From an uncultured bacterium (GTDB lineage: Bacteria > Planctomycetota > UBA1135 > GCA-002686595), in contig CALJGV010000005.1 of NCBI GenBank assembly GCA_938075305.1, positions 103,390 through 167,389 of the forward strand: DNA of 64,000 nucleotides, given 5' to 3'. This document shows positions 25,945 to 34,157 of the stretch, piece by piece. The position numbers and the translations under genes were made by a program. The notes beneath the pieces are model-generated. The model did no database searches. It saw only the letters and a list, made by a program, of their open reading frames with translations, and was not told where the DNA came from. The first letter of the stretch is position 1. Every line of letters starts with the position of its first letter.

Positions 25945-26409
25945 TCAGCCGGCGTCTCGCTCACCCGCCGGGGGCCAGTCCCCAAACATCAGCGCAACCA
26001 CGTAGGCGGGACCCACCAGGAGTTGTACGAGGTTGTCCGTGAATGCGGGCGCCCGCCGCTCGAAGCGGGCGTGCCCCACGAACTGGGCCGTCCAGGCCAC
26101 CACCGCGACGCCTACCACCACCGGCCTCGGCACCATGCGCCCGGCGACCGCGCACCCGAAGGCGAAGGGCACGAGGACCGCCGCATACCGAGGACATACG
26201 AAGAGATACCAGGCCCCCACGGCCGCGGCCGCCACCAGGCCGAGGCCAACGGGCATCCCCCCGACTCGAACCGGGAGGGAGACCCAGTCCAGCATCGCCA
26301 CGATGTGGAACAGGATGGCCGGGACCGCGACCTTGTGGATCGCCACGTTGACCGGGTCTCGGTGGTACGCGTGGTACTCGCCGAACAGTCGTTCGAGGCG
26401 CGGGGTCAT
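25945..26409 (-). CDS. DUF962/Mpo1-like membrane protein
   Basis: 154 residues with about four membrane segments. The family signature is clear: YHAYHRDPVNVAIHKVAVP near the N-terminus and WTAQFVGHARFERRAPAF followed by DNLVQLLVGP near the C-terminus. In yeast the homologue Mpo1 (YGL010w) is an iron-dependent dioxygenase acting on 2-hydroxy fatty acids, and the conserved histidines are the presumed metal ligands. Whether the bacterial protein has the same substrate is unknown. It follows the MFS gene on the minus strand after 16 nt and may be its operon partner. Confidence 0.82.
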   Translation of the reverse strand: MTPRLERLFGEYHAYHRDPVNVAIHKVAVPAILFHIVAMLDWVSLPVRVGGMPVGLGLVAAAAVGAWYLFVCPRYAAVLVPFAFGCAVAGRMVPRPVVVGVAVVAWTAQFVGHARFERRAPAFTDNLVQLLVGPAYVVALMFGDWPPAGERDAG

Positions 26410-26425
26410 GTGGCGGGGTGCTCGG

Positions 26426-27730
26426 TCAGTCCGCGGACGGGGGGAGGGCCGAGGCCCTCGGGTACAGCGCCATGAGCAAGAACAGGCACGCTAGCGCGGC
26501 GTACATCGGGACCGAGAACAGCCGGGTGTAGTCGAGGACGCCGTCCGTGGTCGCCCACTCCGAGATCTTGCCCGCGATGATGCTGCCGACGATGACGCCG
26601 ACCCCGACGATGACGAGGTTGTAGAGGTTCTGAGCGCTGGCCCGCACCTCGTGGTTCGTGTACTCGTCCACCACCATGAACGACACGAAGATGAAGCAGC
26701 CGAAGCAGAACCCGTGCAGCGCGACCCCCAGGATGAGCGTCAGGGCCGGGGGCAGCGGGATCGCATCCACGTGGGCGAAGAGGGCCATTCGCAAGGCGTA
26801 GGCCACGAGCCCTATCCCCAGCAGGGTCTTCTTGGAGAGGCCCCTCGCGATCAGCAGCGGGACGAGGCCGAGCACGAGCGTCTCGCTCATCTGCCCGACG
26901 GTCATGACGCCGCCGCCCCCCGCGCCGAAGATCGCCTTCGACCACTCGGGCGCCGCGACCTGCTGGGCGCCGAGGAAGGGCTCGGTGTGGACGAAGTAGA
27001 ACTGGTGGATGATGCTGACCGGGACCGCGAGGAGGAAGAGGGTCAGGAGCGGCTGGAAGCGGACCGCGCCGAGCGCGGCGAGCGCCGGGTTCTTCTCGGC
27101 CGACCCCGCCGGCGGCGTCTTGGGCAGCGACAGGCAGAAGACGGCCATCACGACACCGAGGATCCCCGAGAGCCGGAACGCGTCGCCCTTGCCCTCGGCC
27201 TGGGCGAGCAACACGTCCTGGGCGCTCGCGTCCACCGGCGTGTGCTGGCTCGCGAGCCAGTGGCCCATGGCGAGGCCTACCGCGATCCAGCCGAGGGTGC
27301 CCCAGAGGCGGACCTTGCCGAAGTCGCGCTCGCGATCCGGCAGGTGCGCGAAGGCCAGGCTGTTGGTGAGTGACAGGGTCGGCATGTAGAAGAGCCCGTA
27401 GAGCAGCGCATACAGCCAGAACTGATCCGCGGGGATCTCCGCCATGCGCCACACCAGGGCCGCCCCGATCAAGTGGCTCACAGCGAGGAGCTTCTCCGTT
27501 GCGACGAAGCGATCCGCGAGCGGACCGAAGATGATCGGCCCGACGATGGCACCCACCGCGCCGAACGCGAACATGTTGCCGATCTCCCCCCCGTCCATCC
27601 CTCGGTAGTCCGCGAGGAAGCTCCAGAGGAACGGGAGCCAGGCCCCCCAGATCGCGTACTGGAGGAACATCATCAGCGAGAGGCGGGTCCTCAAGCTGGA
27701 TGAGAGCGGGGCGGCGGTGGAGTCACTCAT
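26426..27730 (-). CDS. MFS transporter, nucleoside:H+ symporter (NupG) type
   Basis: 434 residues with twelve predicted membrane helices. The N-terminus (MMFLQYAIWGAWLPFL), GPLADRFVATEKLLAVSHLIGA and YMPTLSLTNSLAFAHL are typical of the NupG/XapB nucleoside permease family. In planctomycetes such carriers are usually encoded with sugar-processing enzymes, and the substrate may be a sugar or polyol rather than a nucleoside. Here it lies 68 nt after a TIM-barrel epimerase and in the same orientation, which supports uptake feeding that enzyme. Confidence 0.88.
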   Translation of the reverse strand: MSDSTAAPLSSSLRTRLSLMMFLQYAIWGAWLPFLWSFLADYRGMDGGEIGNMFAFGAVGAIVGPIIFGPLADRFVATEKLLAVSHLIGAALVWRMAEIPADQFWLYALLYGLFYMPTLSLTNSLAFAHLPDRERDFGKVRLWGTLGWIAVGLAMGHWLASQHTPVDASAQDVLLAQAEGKGDAFRLSGILGVVMAVFCLSLPKTPPAGSAEKNPALAALGAVRFQPLLTLFLLAVPVSIIHQFYFVHTEPFLGAQQVAAPEWSKAIFGAGGGGVMTVGQMSETLVLGLVPLLIARGLSKKTLLGIGLVAYALRMALFAHVDAIPLPPALTLILGVALHGFCFGCFIFVSFMVVDEYTNHEVRASAQNLYNLVIVGVGVIVGSIIAGKISEWATTDGVLDYTRLFSVPMYAALACLFLLMALYPRASALPPSAD

Positions 27731-27798
27731 CGAAGATCTGGGGAAGGGGCGTGGAGCTCGAGGTGGCCGGGGCGATCGGGGTCAATCCGCGGCCGCGG

Positions 27799-28845
27799 TC
27801 AATCCTCCGAAAACGCCGAGTCAAAGGCACGAGCCGAGGGCTCGAAGTCCAGCTTGCGCAGGAACGCGGCGGACTCGGTGGCGCCGTGCTCGCGGTCCAT
27901 GCCGCCGTCCTCCCACTCCACCGAGAGGGGGCCCCGGTAGTCCATGCGGTTGAGCCGGCGAATGATGCCCTCGAAGTCGACGCTGCCGCGGCCGATGCTG
28001 CGGAAGTCCCAGGTGCGCTCCGGAGCGCCGAAGTCCGTGTGCCCGCCGAAGACGCCGGCCTCCCCGAGCTGGTCCGACCACCACACGTCCTTCATGTGGC
28101 AGTTGTGGATCTTGTCTCCGAACTCGTCCAGGAACGCGAGGTAGTCCACCCGCTGGTACCCGAAGTGGCTGGGGTCGTAGTTGAGGCCGAAGGCGGGGTG
28201 GTTGTCGATGGCCTCGAAGGCGCGCCGGGTGGACGCGATGTCGAAGGCGATCTCCGTGGGGTGGACCTCCAGGGCGAACAGGACGTCGTGCTCCTGGAAC
28301 ACGTCCATGATCGGCTTCCAGGCGTCGGCGAAGGCCTTGAAGCCCGCGTCGATGGCCTCCTTGGGGACCGGCGGGAACGAGTACAGGAGGTGCCAGATCC
28401 CCGACCCGGTGAAGCCGTTCACCACCGCCTTGCCCGGCCGTGCCATGCGGTCCTTCACGTGCTGTGGGGCCGCGTCGAAGAACCTCCTGGCTGCGCGCGC
28501 GGTGTCCTTGACCTCCTCAGTCGCCCTGGCCCGCACCCCATCGGGGTCGCCGTCCCCCCACACTTCGGGCGGGAGAATCGACTCGTGGCGCTCGTCGATG
28601 CGGTCGCACACCGCCTGGCCCACGAGGTGGGTGGAGATCGCGTAGCAGGCCATCCCGTGGGCCTCCAGCAGCTCCCACTTCTTCGCGCAGTAGTCGTCCT
28701 CCGCGAGGGCACGCTGCACCTCGAAGTGGTCGCCCCAGCAGGCGAGCTCGACGCCGTCGAAGCCCATGGCCTTGACCTTGGGGAGGAGAGTCTCGAGGGA
28801 GAGGTCGGCCCACTGACCGGTGAAGAGGCAAACAGCGCGCGTCAT
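27799..28845 (-). CDS. sugar phosphate isomerase/epimerase-family TIM-barrel enzyme
   Basis: 348 residues of the xylose-isomerase-like/AP-endonuclease-2 superfamily. Recognisable elements are the N-terminal [17 protein letters not shown], the metal-binding [38 protein letters not shown] and the closing [11 protein letters not shown]. Metal ligands are presumably the Glu and His/Asp residues in these motifs. Proteins of this kind act on sugars or inositols; the substrate cannot be read. It is downstream of the secreted protein gene, separated by a strong hairpin, and upstream of the permease. Confidence 0.88.
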   Translation of the reverse strand: MTRAVCLFTGQWADLSLETLLPKVKAMGFDGVELACWGDHFEVQRALAEDDYCAKKWELLEAHGMACYAISTHLVGQAVCDRIDERHESILPPEVWGDGDPDGVRARATEEVKDTARAARRFFDAAPQHVKDRMARPGKAVVNGFTGSGIWHLLYSFPPVPKEAIDAGFKAFADAWKPIMDVFQEHDVLFALEVHPTEIAFDIASTRRAFEAIDNHPAFGLNYDPSHFGYQRVDYLAFLDEFGDKIHNCHMKDVWWSDQLGEAGVFGGHTDFGAPERTWDFRSIGRGSVDFEGIIRRLNRMDYRGPLSVEWEDGGMDREHGATESAAFLRKLDFEPSARAFDSAFSED

Positions 28846-28878
28846 GGGGAGCGTCGTCGGGGATCGGGATGAACGAGA

Positions 28879-28912
28879 AGAGCGCGGGCGCCCGCAGGGG
28901 CGCTCGCGCTCT
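28879..28912 (-). terminator. 15-bp hairpin terminator after the secreted-protein gene
   Basis: Arms 28879-28893 and 28898-28912 form a 15-bp stem with one G-U pair and a 4-nt loop. On the minus strand it follows the stop of the gene ending at 28944 and is followed by TTCTCGTTC. It separates that gene from the TIM-barrel gene. Confidence 0.65.
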
Positions 28913-28943
28913 CAATGGTAGCCGAGGAGGGAGCGTCTTCGGG

Positions 28944-30239
28944 TCAGCGACAGAAGGTCACTCGAAGGGCGCTCGACGTGTTGGAGGTCGGCTGCGGGTT
29001 GGCGTCACGGAACCAGTACTGGAAGACCCAGGACTCGGCCTCGATGAACTGCTGGCCCATGGGGAGGTTCCCGAAGTCAGGGGCAAAGGAGACCTCACCG
29101 AGGATGCCGCTGTTCTGAACGCTGTTCGAGAAGCGGAAGCACGGCTCTCCGATGCAGAGCGTGCCCTGACTGCCTCCGAACCCGGGCTGGCTGGCCTCGG
29201 TCTGCGACATGAGCAGGAAGCCGAAGGAGCCCTGGGGAAGGGACGTCACGGTGAACCCGAGGTCCTCGTTGGCCACGCTCTGGCTGCCGCTCGCGTCGAG
29301 CACGGCACCGAGCCCCGTGGAGTTTGCCTGTGCGAAGCACACGTTCTGCACCCGGCCGTCGGCGGCTGTCGCCACCAGGTTCGAGGTGATCTGCCCGTCG
29401 AGGCTGAGGGTGTCGAGCCCCGCGGTCAGGAGCAGGTTCGCCGTGCTGCCGGGGGGCAGGATCGTGGGCAGGTCGAGCGGCAGATCATCGAACGCCAGCG
29501 GGAACGGTGACGGGATCGACTGGCTGATGGACTGGTTCGAAAGGGCGTCGAGCCGCGTGTCGCAGGCGGCGAGGTCGAACGAGCCGCTGATGGGTAGGGC
29601 GAACGGGATCGGGCCCACTGGCGTCGGCGTCCCGCCGCCGAGGGTCCCCAGGTCCACGACCAGGCTCAGGTCCACAGGGACGATGAGGTCGACGTCGATG
29701 ACGCCGGGCGTCCCCGAGGGGGCCGCGGTTCCAACGGCTGCAGCCGACTGGATGAGCTGGATGTCGGAGGCCGTGGCGGCACCCAGGGGGAGCGTGAGCG
29801 GGATTCCTCCGATGAAGAGGGAGCCCGGCGCCACCGTCCGGAAGGTGTCGTACTCCAGGGTGACGCTCAGGTCCGCCTGGGAGGTGGTGCCGGCGCCCAC
29901 GGTGGCCACGAGCTCGTCGACGCTGACTTCCCCGCTGGCCGGGTCGTAGATGAGCGTGAAGCTGCCCGCCCCCGCCCCGCCGAGGTCCAGCGAGATCCCG
30001 AGCCCGAGGCTCAAGGGGATCTCCGCGTTGGTCCCCGGGTCACCGAACAGACCGGAGAGGGTCCGGGTCCCGCCGGGATTGGTGGCCGCCTCGAAAGCGC
30101 CCTTCAGGTTGCCGGTCAGGTCGAGCGTGACGCTGCTGACGACAGAGATATCGCTCTGCGCCGGGTCGATCGAGTAGGTGAAGGACTGGGCACTGGCTCC
30201 GGCAGTGAGCACCGCGGAGGCGACGACGAAACGGATCAT
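28944..30239 (-). CDS. secreted protein with C-terminal planctomycete-type module
   Basis: 431 residues from the ATG at 30239, which starts a signal peptide (MIRFVVASAVLTAGASA). Residues about 20-300 are rich in Thr, Ser, Val and Gly and look like beta-structure repeats (SGEVSVDELVATVGAGTT, VDLIVPVDLSLVVDLG); I recognise no family. Residues about 300-431 are the same kind of module as in the LamG protein: NSTGLGAVLDASGS, LPQGSFGFLLMSQ, GGSQGTLCIG, WVFQYWFRD and closing RVTFCR. It stands inside an otherwise catabolic gene run but is isolated from its downstream neighbour by a hairpin. Confidence 0.72.
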   Translation of the reverse strand: MIRFVVASAVLTAGASAQSFTYSIDPAQSDISVVSSVTLDLTGNLKGAFEAATNPGGTRTLSGLFGDPGTNAEIPLSLGLGISLDLGGAGAGSFTLIYDPASGEVSVDELVATVGAGTTSQADLSVTLEYDTFRTVAPGSLFIGGIPLTLPLGAATASDIQLIQSAAAVGTAAPSGTPGVIDVDLIVPVDLSLVVDLGTLGGGTPTPVGPIPFALPISGSFDLAACDTRLDALSNQSISQSIPSPFPLAFDDLPLDLPTILPPGSTANLLLTAGLDTLSLDGQITSNLVATAADGRVQNVCFAQANSTGLGAVLDASGSQSVANEDLGFTVTSLPQGSFGFLLMSQTEASQPGFGGSQGTLCIGEPCFRFSNSVQNSGILGEVSFAPDFGNLPMGQQFIEAESWVFQYWFRDANPQPTSNTSSALRVTFCR

Positions 30240-30335
30240 GTCGGGAGGAGAGGGTGGAGAAATGCGAGTCGTTGAGGCTACAGGATAACGCAATGGATCC
30301 CGGCTCCGCCGCTCCCCCTTCAGGCTCCAGGGACC

Positions 30336-30362
30336 CCCTTTACCTGGATTTCTCGCAAAGGG
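30336..30362 (-). terminator. possible terminator of the Gfo/Idh/MocA gene
   Basis: CCCTTT and AAAGGG arms (30357-30362 and 30336-30341 as read on the plus strand) with a 15-nt loop directly after the stop codon at 30363. The stem is only 6 bp and no U-tract follows. Confidence 0.35.
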
Positions 30363-31508
30363 TCAGCGCAGGGACGCCACATCCACAGCGGCCCCCGTCG
30401 AGGCGGACTCGAGCGCGGCCTCCAGCACGACCTGGGTCTCGAACGCATCGGCGAAGTCCGGCAGCGGGACCCGCGGCGAGCCCCCTCCGACCACCGCGCA
30501 GATGTCCGCCACCATGTTCGTGAACCCGTGCTCGTAGCCGATCACGTGGGCGTCCGGCCACCAAGCCGACGCGTAAGGATGGTGCTCCGCGTCGGTGCAC
30601 ATGATGCGCCGCCACCCACGGAGGCGGGCGTCCTCTGTCCCGTCGATGAAGTGCAGGACGTTCATGTCCTCGAAGTCGAACCGCACCGATCCCTTGGTGC
30701 CGTTGACCTCGAGGGTGTTGCGGTTGTGGTGGCCGTGGGCGAGGCGGGAGGCCTCGAAGGAAGCGGTGGCCCCGCCCGCGAAGGTCGCGAGGAACACGAC
30801 CACGTCGTCCACCGTGGAGGCGTGCTTGGAACCGTCCCCTGCGGTGCGCTCTTTGACGAAGGTCTCGGCGATGCCCCCGTGGACCCGCGTCACCTCTTGA
30901 CCGGTGACGAACCTGGCCATGTCGACGATGTGGGCGTTCAGGTCGCCGTGGGCGCCGGAGCCGGCGCGGTCCTTGTCGAAGCGCCAGAGCATCGGAGTCT
31001 CCGGCCCTCCCCACGACTGGAGGTAGGTCCCGCGGACGTGCAGGACCTCACCGATGCGGCCCTCTTGGACGAGCTCGTGCATGAGCGCGACTGCGGGGCA
31101 GCGGCGGTAGTTGAACCAGACGAAGGTCTTGCCCTCCGCCGCCGCGGCCGCGTCCCGCATGCGGCGGGCGGAGTCGAGCGTCGCGGAGAGGGGCTTCTCG
31201 CAGGCCACGTGCTTGCCCGCCTCGAGCATCGCGATGGCGGGCTCCTCGTGCACGTCGTTCGGCGTGCCGATGTCCACCAGCTGCACGGCGGGATCAGCGG
31301 CGATGGTCCGCCAGTCCGTGGTCGTGTTCTGCCACCCCCAGCGTGCCCCGAACTCCTCAAGGGAGGCCGCGTCCCGGCCAGCGATCGTGTGCAGGACCGG
31401 CTGGACGGCGAGGTCGAAGAACTGGGGCGCCTGGCGCCACGCGTTGGAGTGGGCCCGGCCCATGAAGCGCTGCCCGAGGAGCGCGACGGAGAGTTGTTCT
31501 GCTGACAT
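30363..31508 (-). CDS. Gfo/Idh/MocA-family oxidoreductase
   Basis: 381 residues. The N-terminal Rossmann fold opens with SVALLGQRFMGRAHSNAW (GxGxxG is altered to GQRFMG) and carries DIGTPNDVHEEPAIAML and the catalytic-type EKPL motif (GKHVACEKPLS). The C-terminal alpha/beta domain contains RFDKDRAGSGAHGDLNAH, whose Asp/His residues match the usual catalytic positions. These NAD(P)-dependent enzymes oxidise or reduce sugars and inositols. With the TIM-barrel epimerase and the permease downstream it suggests a polyol or sugar catabolic group. A TAGAGT hexamer at 31534-31539 may be its -10, giving a leader of about 20 nt. Confidence 0.9.
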   Translation of the reverse strand: MSAEQLSVALLGQRFMGRAHSNAWRQAPQFFDLAVQPVLHTIAGRDAASLEEFGARWGWQNTTTDWRTIAADPAVQLVDIGTPNDVHEEPAIAMLEAGKHVACEKPLSATLDSARRMRDAAAAAEGKTFVWFNYRRCPAVALMHELVQEGRIGEVLHVRGTYLQSWGGPETPMLWRFDKDRAGSGAHGDLNAHIVDMARFVTGQEVTRVHGGIAETFVKERTAGDGSKHASTVDDVVVFLATFAGGATASFEASRLAHGHHNRNTLEVNGTKGSVRFDFEDMNVLHFIDGTEDARLRGWRRIMCTDAEHHPYASAWWPDAHVIGYEHGFTNMVADICAVVGGGSPRVPLPDFADAFETQVVLEAALESASTGAAVDVASLR

Positions 31509-31613
31509 GGTGATTGGGGGATCTGGGGAGGGGACGACTCTAGCGGGACTGACGCAGGATCGGACACCCCCTAGCTTTTCCCCGGGCGCTCCGAGGACGG
31601 GGCCCGGTTTCGT

Positions 31614-31619
31614 ACGATG
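31614..31619 (+). promoter_or_regulatory. putative -10 element of the 86-residue protein gene
   Basis: TACGAT lies 15 nt before the ATG at 31635, leaving room for a short leader that includes AGAGG at 31626-31630. No convincing -35 is seen. Confidence 0.4.
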
Positions 31620-31634
31620 GAGTCCAGAGGCACC

Positions 31635-31895
31635 ATGGACGAGACGACCAAGGCGATCATCAAATACTCAGCAGTGATCATTTCGCTGCCGTGGGTGTTG
31701 CCGTTCATGAGGGCGCTCTTCCGCGATCTCGCCCGGGCCTTCGAGGAGGACGGCGGGTTCCTCGGGGACCCACCCACCGAGGAGCAGCTCAGGGAAATCC
31801 GCGAGCGTAAGGCCAGCGAGCCGGACCCCCTCGTCCGCGAGGTGCTGGCCCACCTCCGGGACCGCAGTGGCGGCAAGGACCGGAACGCCCAGTGA
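31635..31895 (+). CDS. small membrane-anchored protein of unknown function
   Basis: 86 residues starting at an ATG that is preceded by AGAGG at a good distance; an in-frame ATG six codons earlier overlaps the presumed promoter. One hydrophobic segment (about 6-26, KYSAVIISLPWVLPFM) is followed by a charged tail (EEQLREIRERKASEPDP). No family is recognised. Its stop codon overlaps the GTG start of the glycosyltransferase gene (GTGA), so the two are co-translated and may act together. Confidence 0.65.
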   Translation: MDETTKAIIKYSAVIISLPWVLPFMRALFRDLARAFEEDGGFLGDPPTEEQLREIRERKASEPDPLVREVLAHLRDRSGGKDRNAQ

Positions 31896-33028
31896 GCGAC
31901 CGAGCTCCCGCCCGCCCCGGCCACGACCTATCCCTGGCGGTGGACTACACGCCCGCCGCAGGCCACGCACCAGGCACGGGCCGCTACGTCCGAGAGCTCG
32001 TCCGCGCTCTGGCACGCGAGCCCGCGACCGAGCTCCGCCGGCTCCGCCTCGTGGAGGTCGGCAGGGCCCCGCGGCCGATGGCGGGGACCGCGCTCGGCCT
32101 CCAGGGGCCCGACGTGCTCCACCGCGCCGAGCACCGACAGCTCCGCCTCCCCAGGCGCGCCCTCGCGCTGGCCGCTCGCATCCACCCAGGCCCGGGCCGC
32201 TGGATCGGCGGAGGCTGCCAGATCTTCCACCGGTCCGCGCCTGGCTGGCCCCCGGCCGAGACGCCGGTCCAGACCCTGGCAGTCGCGGAGTTCCCCTCGG
32301 AGCAGGCACCCGCCGCGCCCGTGTTCCGGGCAGCGGTCCGCCGCGCCGATGGGCTGATCGTCTTCTCCGCAGAGGCGGCGGACCGCCTGACCCGCACCTT
32401 CGGCGTGCCCCCGGAGAGGGTCTTCCAGGTTCCCGTGGGAACCGACCACTGGGAGCGCGACCTCCCGGACCCGCCGGAGCGGCGGCCAACCCGGGACGTG
32501 CTGGTCCTTGGTGCGGTCCGCCGGTCACGGCACCCCGTGGCCGCCCTCCGCGCCTTCGAGGCGCTGCGCCAGCGGGGCTCTTCCAGTCGGCTCCTGGTCG
32601 TGGGGCGGCCGGGAGACGCGGCTGAGGAGTTCCGGACGGCCCTGCGCGCCTCCCCCGTCGCCTCCGAGGTCCGGTGGATCGAGGCGCCCGACGAGGCGCG
32701 GATGCCGGCCTGCGTGGGCGGCGCCCGGGCGCTCCTGCACCTCACCGACGACGAGGCGACCCCGGTCACCCCCCTGGAGGCCGGCCGCCATGGCCTCGGA
32801 GTCGTGGCCTCCCCGACCCCCGCCTTCAAGGAGGCGCTCGGGACCACGGCTCACTTCGTCGACCCCGGCGACCCCGCTGGCGTCGCCGCCGCCCTGGAGG
32901 AGGTCCTCGACCGGGCCGAGGATCCCCGCGAACGTGAGGGTTGGATTAGGAATGCCTCCCCCTTCACCTGGCGGGCATGCGCCGTGGCCCACCTCGCGGC
33001 CTGGAAGACTATTCTTCATGGAGCGTGA
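31892..33028 (+). CDS. GT4-like glycosyltransferase
   Basis: 378 residues from a GTG overlapping the preceding stop. The N-terminal half holds GTGRYVRELVRALA, the usual acceptor-domain opening of GT-B enzymes. The C-terminal half has the nucleotide-sugar site: DVLVLGAVRRSRHPVAAL and DDEATPVTPLEAGRHGLGV, in which the EX7E motif is seen as E-ATPVTPL-E. It transfers a sugar from a nucleotide donor to an unknown acceptor, probably in cell-envelope polysaccharide or glycoprotein assembly. Homology in the first 100 residues is weak and Arg/Pro-rich. Confidence 0.75.
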   Translation: MSDRAPARPGHDLSLAVDYTPAAGHAPGTGRYVRELVRALAREPATELRRLRLVEVGRAPRPMAGTALGLQGPDVLHRAEHRQLRLPRRALALAARIHPGPGRWIGGGCQIFHRSAPGWPPAETPVQTLAVAEFPSEQAPAAPVFRAAVRRADGLIVFSAEAADRLTRTFGVPPERVFQVPVGTDHWERDLPDPPERRPTRDVLVLGAVRRSRHPVAALRAFEALRQRGSSSRLLVVGRPGDAAEEFRTALRASPVASEVRWIEAPDEARMPACVGGARALLHLTDDEATPVTPLEAGRHGLGVVASPTPAFKEALGTTAHFVDPGDPAGVAAALEEVLDRAEDPREREGWIRNASPFTWRACAVAHLAAWKTILHGA

Positions 33029-33073
33029 CCCCTTCCCTGCCCGGCCCCTGGCCGGCGACCTCGACACGACCCC

Positions 33074-33550
33074 ATGATTCAACGCTCCAAGCTGACCCTG
33101 CTCGCCCTCCCCGGCCTCGCAGTCCTCGCCCTCGCGGCCCAACTCACCGACTCCTCCGTGGCTGCGCCCGGCAGCCACGCGGTGGTCGCCGCCGATGACG
33201 ACGAGGAGGCAGGACCGCTCCACGAGAGCATGGAGGTGATCCAGAAGGGCATGAAGGGCATCCGCAAGATGCTCAGCAAGCCGGATCAGAAGGACGCGGC
33301 CGTGAAGATCTGCCAGGAGATGCAGGCCGCAGCCCTTGTGGGATTCCAGCATCCTCCGAAGCCGGAGGCCGTGCTCGAGGGCGACGCGCTCATCGACTTC
33401 AACGCTGACTTCCGCAAGCGCATGCTCACCGTTTGCTCGACGCTGGTGGACCTGGAGGTCGCCCTCGCCAAGGGCGACGCCGACGCGGCGAAGACGATCT
33501 ACCGGACGCTCGGGAAGCAGAAGAAAGAGGGGCACGACGCCTACCTTTGA
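33074..33550 (+). CDS. cytochrome b562-like exported protein
   Basis: 158 residues with a signal peptide (about 1-22) and an acidic linker. The mature part aligns by eye with cytochrome b562, a periplasmic four-helix heme-b protein: it opens [17 protein letters not shown], continues [16 protein letters not shown] and [10 protein letters not shown], and ends [10 protein letters not shown]53 and H154 fall in the places of the two axial heme ligands (Met7 and His102 of E. coli). There is no CxxCH, so heme would be non-covalent. Its role would be electron transfer or heme binding in the periplasm. The stop overlaps the TTG start of the VOC gene. Confidence 0.68.
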   Translation: MIQRSKLTLLALPGLAVLALAAQLTDSSVAAPGSHAVVAADDDEEAGPLHESMEVIQKGMKGIRKMLSKPDQKDAAVKICQEMQAAALVGFQHPPKPEAVLEGDALIDFNADFRKRMLTVCSTLVDLEVALAKGDADAAKTIYRTLGKQKKEGHDAYL

Positions 33551-34032
33551 GCGAGCCGCGAGATGACCGCCGCCCGGCTCTTCGAGCCGAGGGCGGCGGG
33601 CCCCGCCCCTTCCACCTGGCGCTCCCCGTGCACGACCTCGGCGAGGCAGAGGACTTCTACGTGGGCCTGCTCGGCGCCGGCGTAGGGCGGCGCTCTGACC
33701 GGTGGATCGACTTCGACCTCGGCGGGCACCAGATCACCGTCCACCTGATGCCCGGTGGTCCGCTGGCCCCCGGCGCAGGGGCCAACCCGGTGGATGGGGA
33801 CCAGGTCCCGATCCCCCACTTCGGGATCGTGCTCACCATGGGGGCTTGGGAGGCGTTGGCCGCGTCCCTTCAAGAGTCCGGTTGCGACTTCGTCATCCCC
33901 CCCCGCGTGCGATTCAGGGGCCAGGCCGGCGAGCAAGGCACCCTCTTCCTCAGGGACCCGTCCGGCAACGCCCTCGAGTTCAAGGGGTTCCGTCAGGCAA
34001 AGGGGCTATTCGACGAGACTGGCGCCTATTGA
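33547..34032 (+). CDS. VOC (glyoxalase/dioxygenase-fold) family protein
   Basis: 161 residues from a TTG that overlaps the preceding stop (TTGA). The beta-alpha-beta-beta-beta units are visible from [19 protein letters not shown] and [18 protein letters not shown]. His in the first motif and Glu in LEFKGF match usual metal-binding positions, with a further His in PHFGIVL. VOC proteins include glyoxalases, dioxygenases and resistance proteins; the substrate cannot be assigned. Translational coupling to the cytochrome b562-like gene is notable but its meaning is unknown. Confidence 0.85.
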   Translation: MSEPRDDRRPALRAEGGGPRPFHLALPVHDLGEAEDFYVGLLGAGVGRRSDRWIDFDLGGHQITVHLMPGGPLAPGAGANPVDGDQVPIPHFGIVLTMGAWEALAASLQESGCDFVIPPRVRFRGQAGEQGTLFLRDPSGNALEFKGFRQAKGLFDETGAY

Positions 34033-34157
34033 GGCCCGTGGAGCCCGCGGGCGGGGCGAAATGGGACGCGCCTAGAGTTGCGACGTTTACCTCCAGTGAC
34101 GCGAGCGCGGCACCCGATTTGGCATTAGACGGGAGATTCCCTACCCGAAGACCTGCC

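Noticed and set aside
23353..26475. A 1,040-codon open frame on the plus strand across the metalloprotease gene
   Set aside because: It is a shadow of the minus-strand gene, which has a signal peptide and HEAAH motif. The plus-frame product is Arg/His/Val-rich without any family motif, typical of antisense frames in very GC-rich DNA.
27787..27798. A 12-bp perfect palindrome CCGCGGCCGCGG flanked by TCAAT repeats
   Set aside because: Arms of 6 bp without a loop are expected by chance in GC-rich DNA; no link to a start or stop beyond position.
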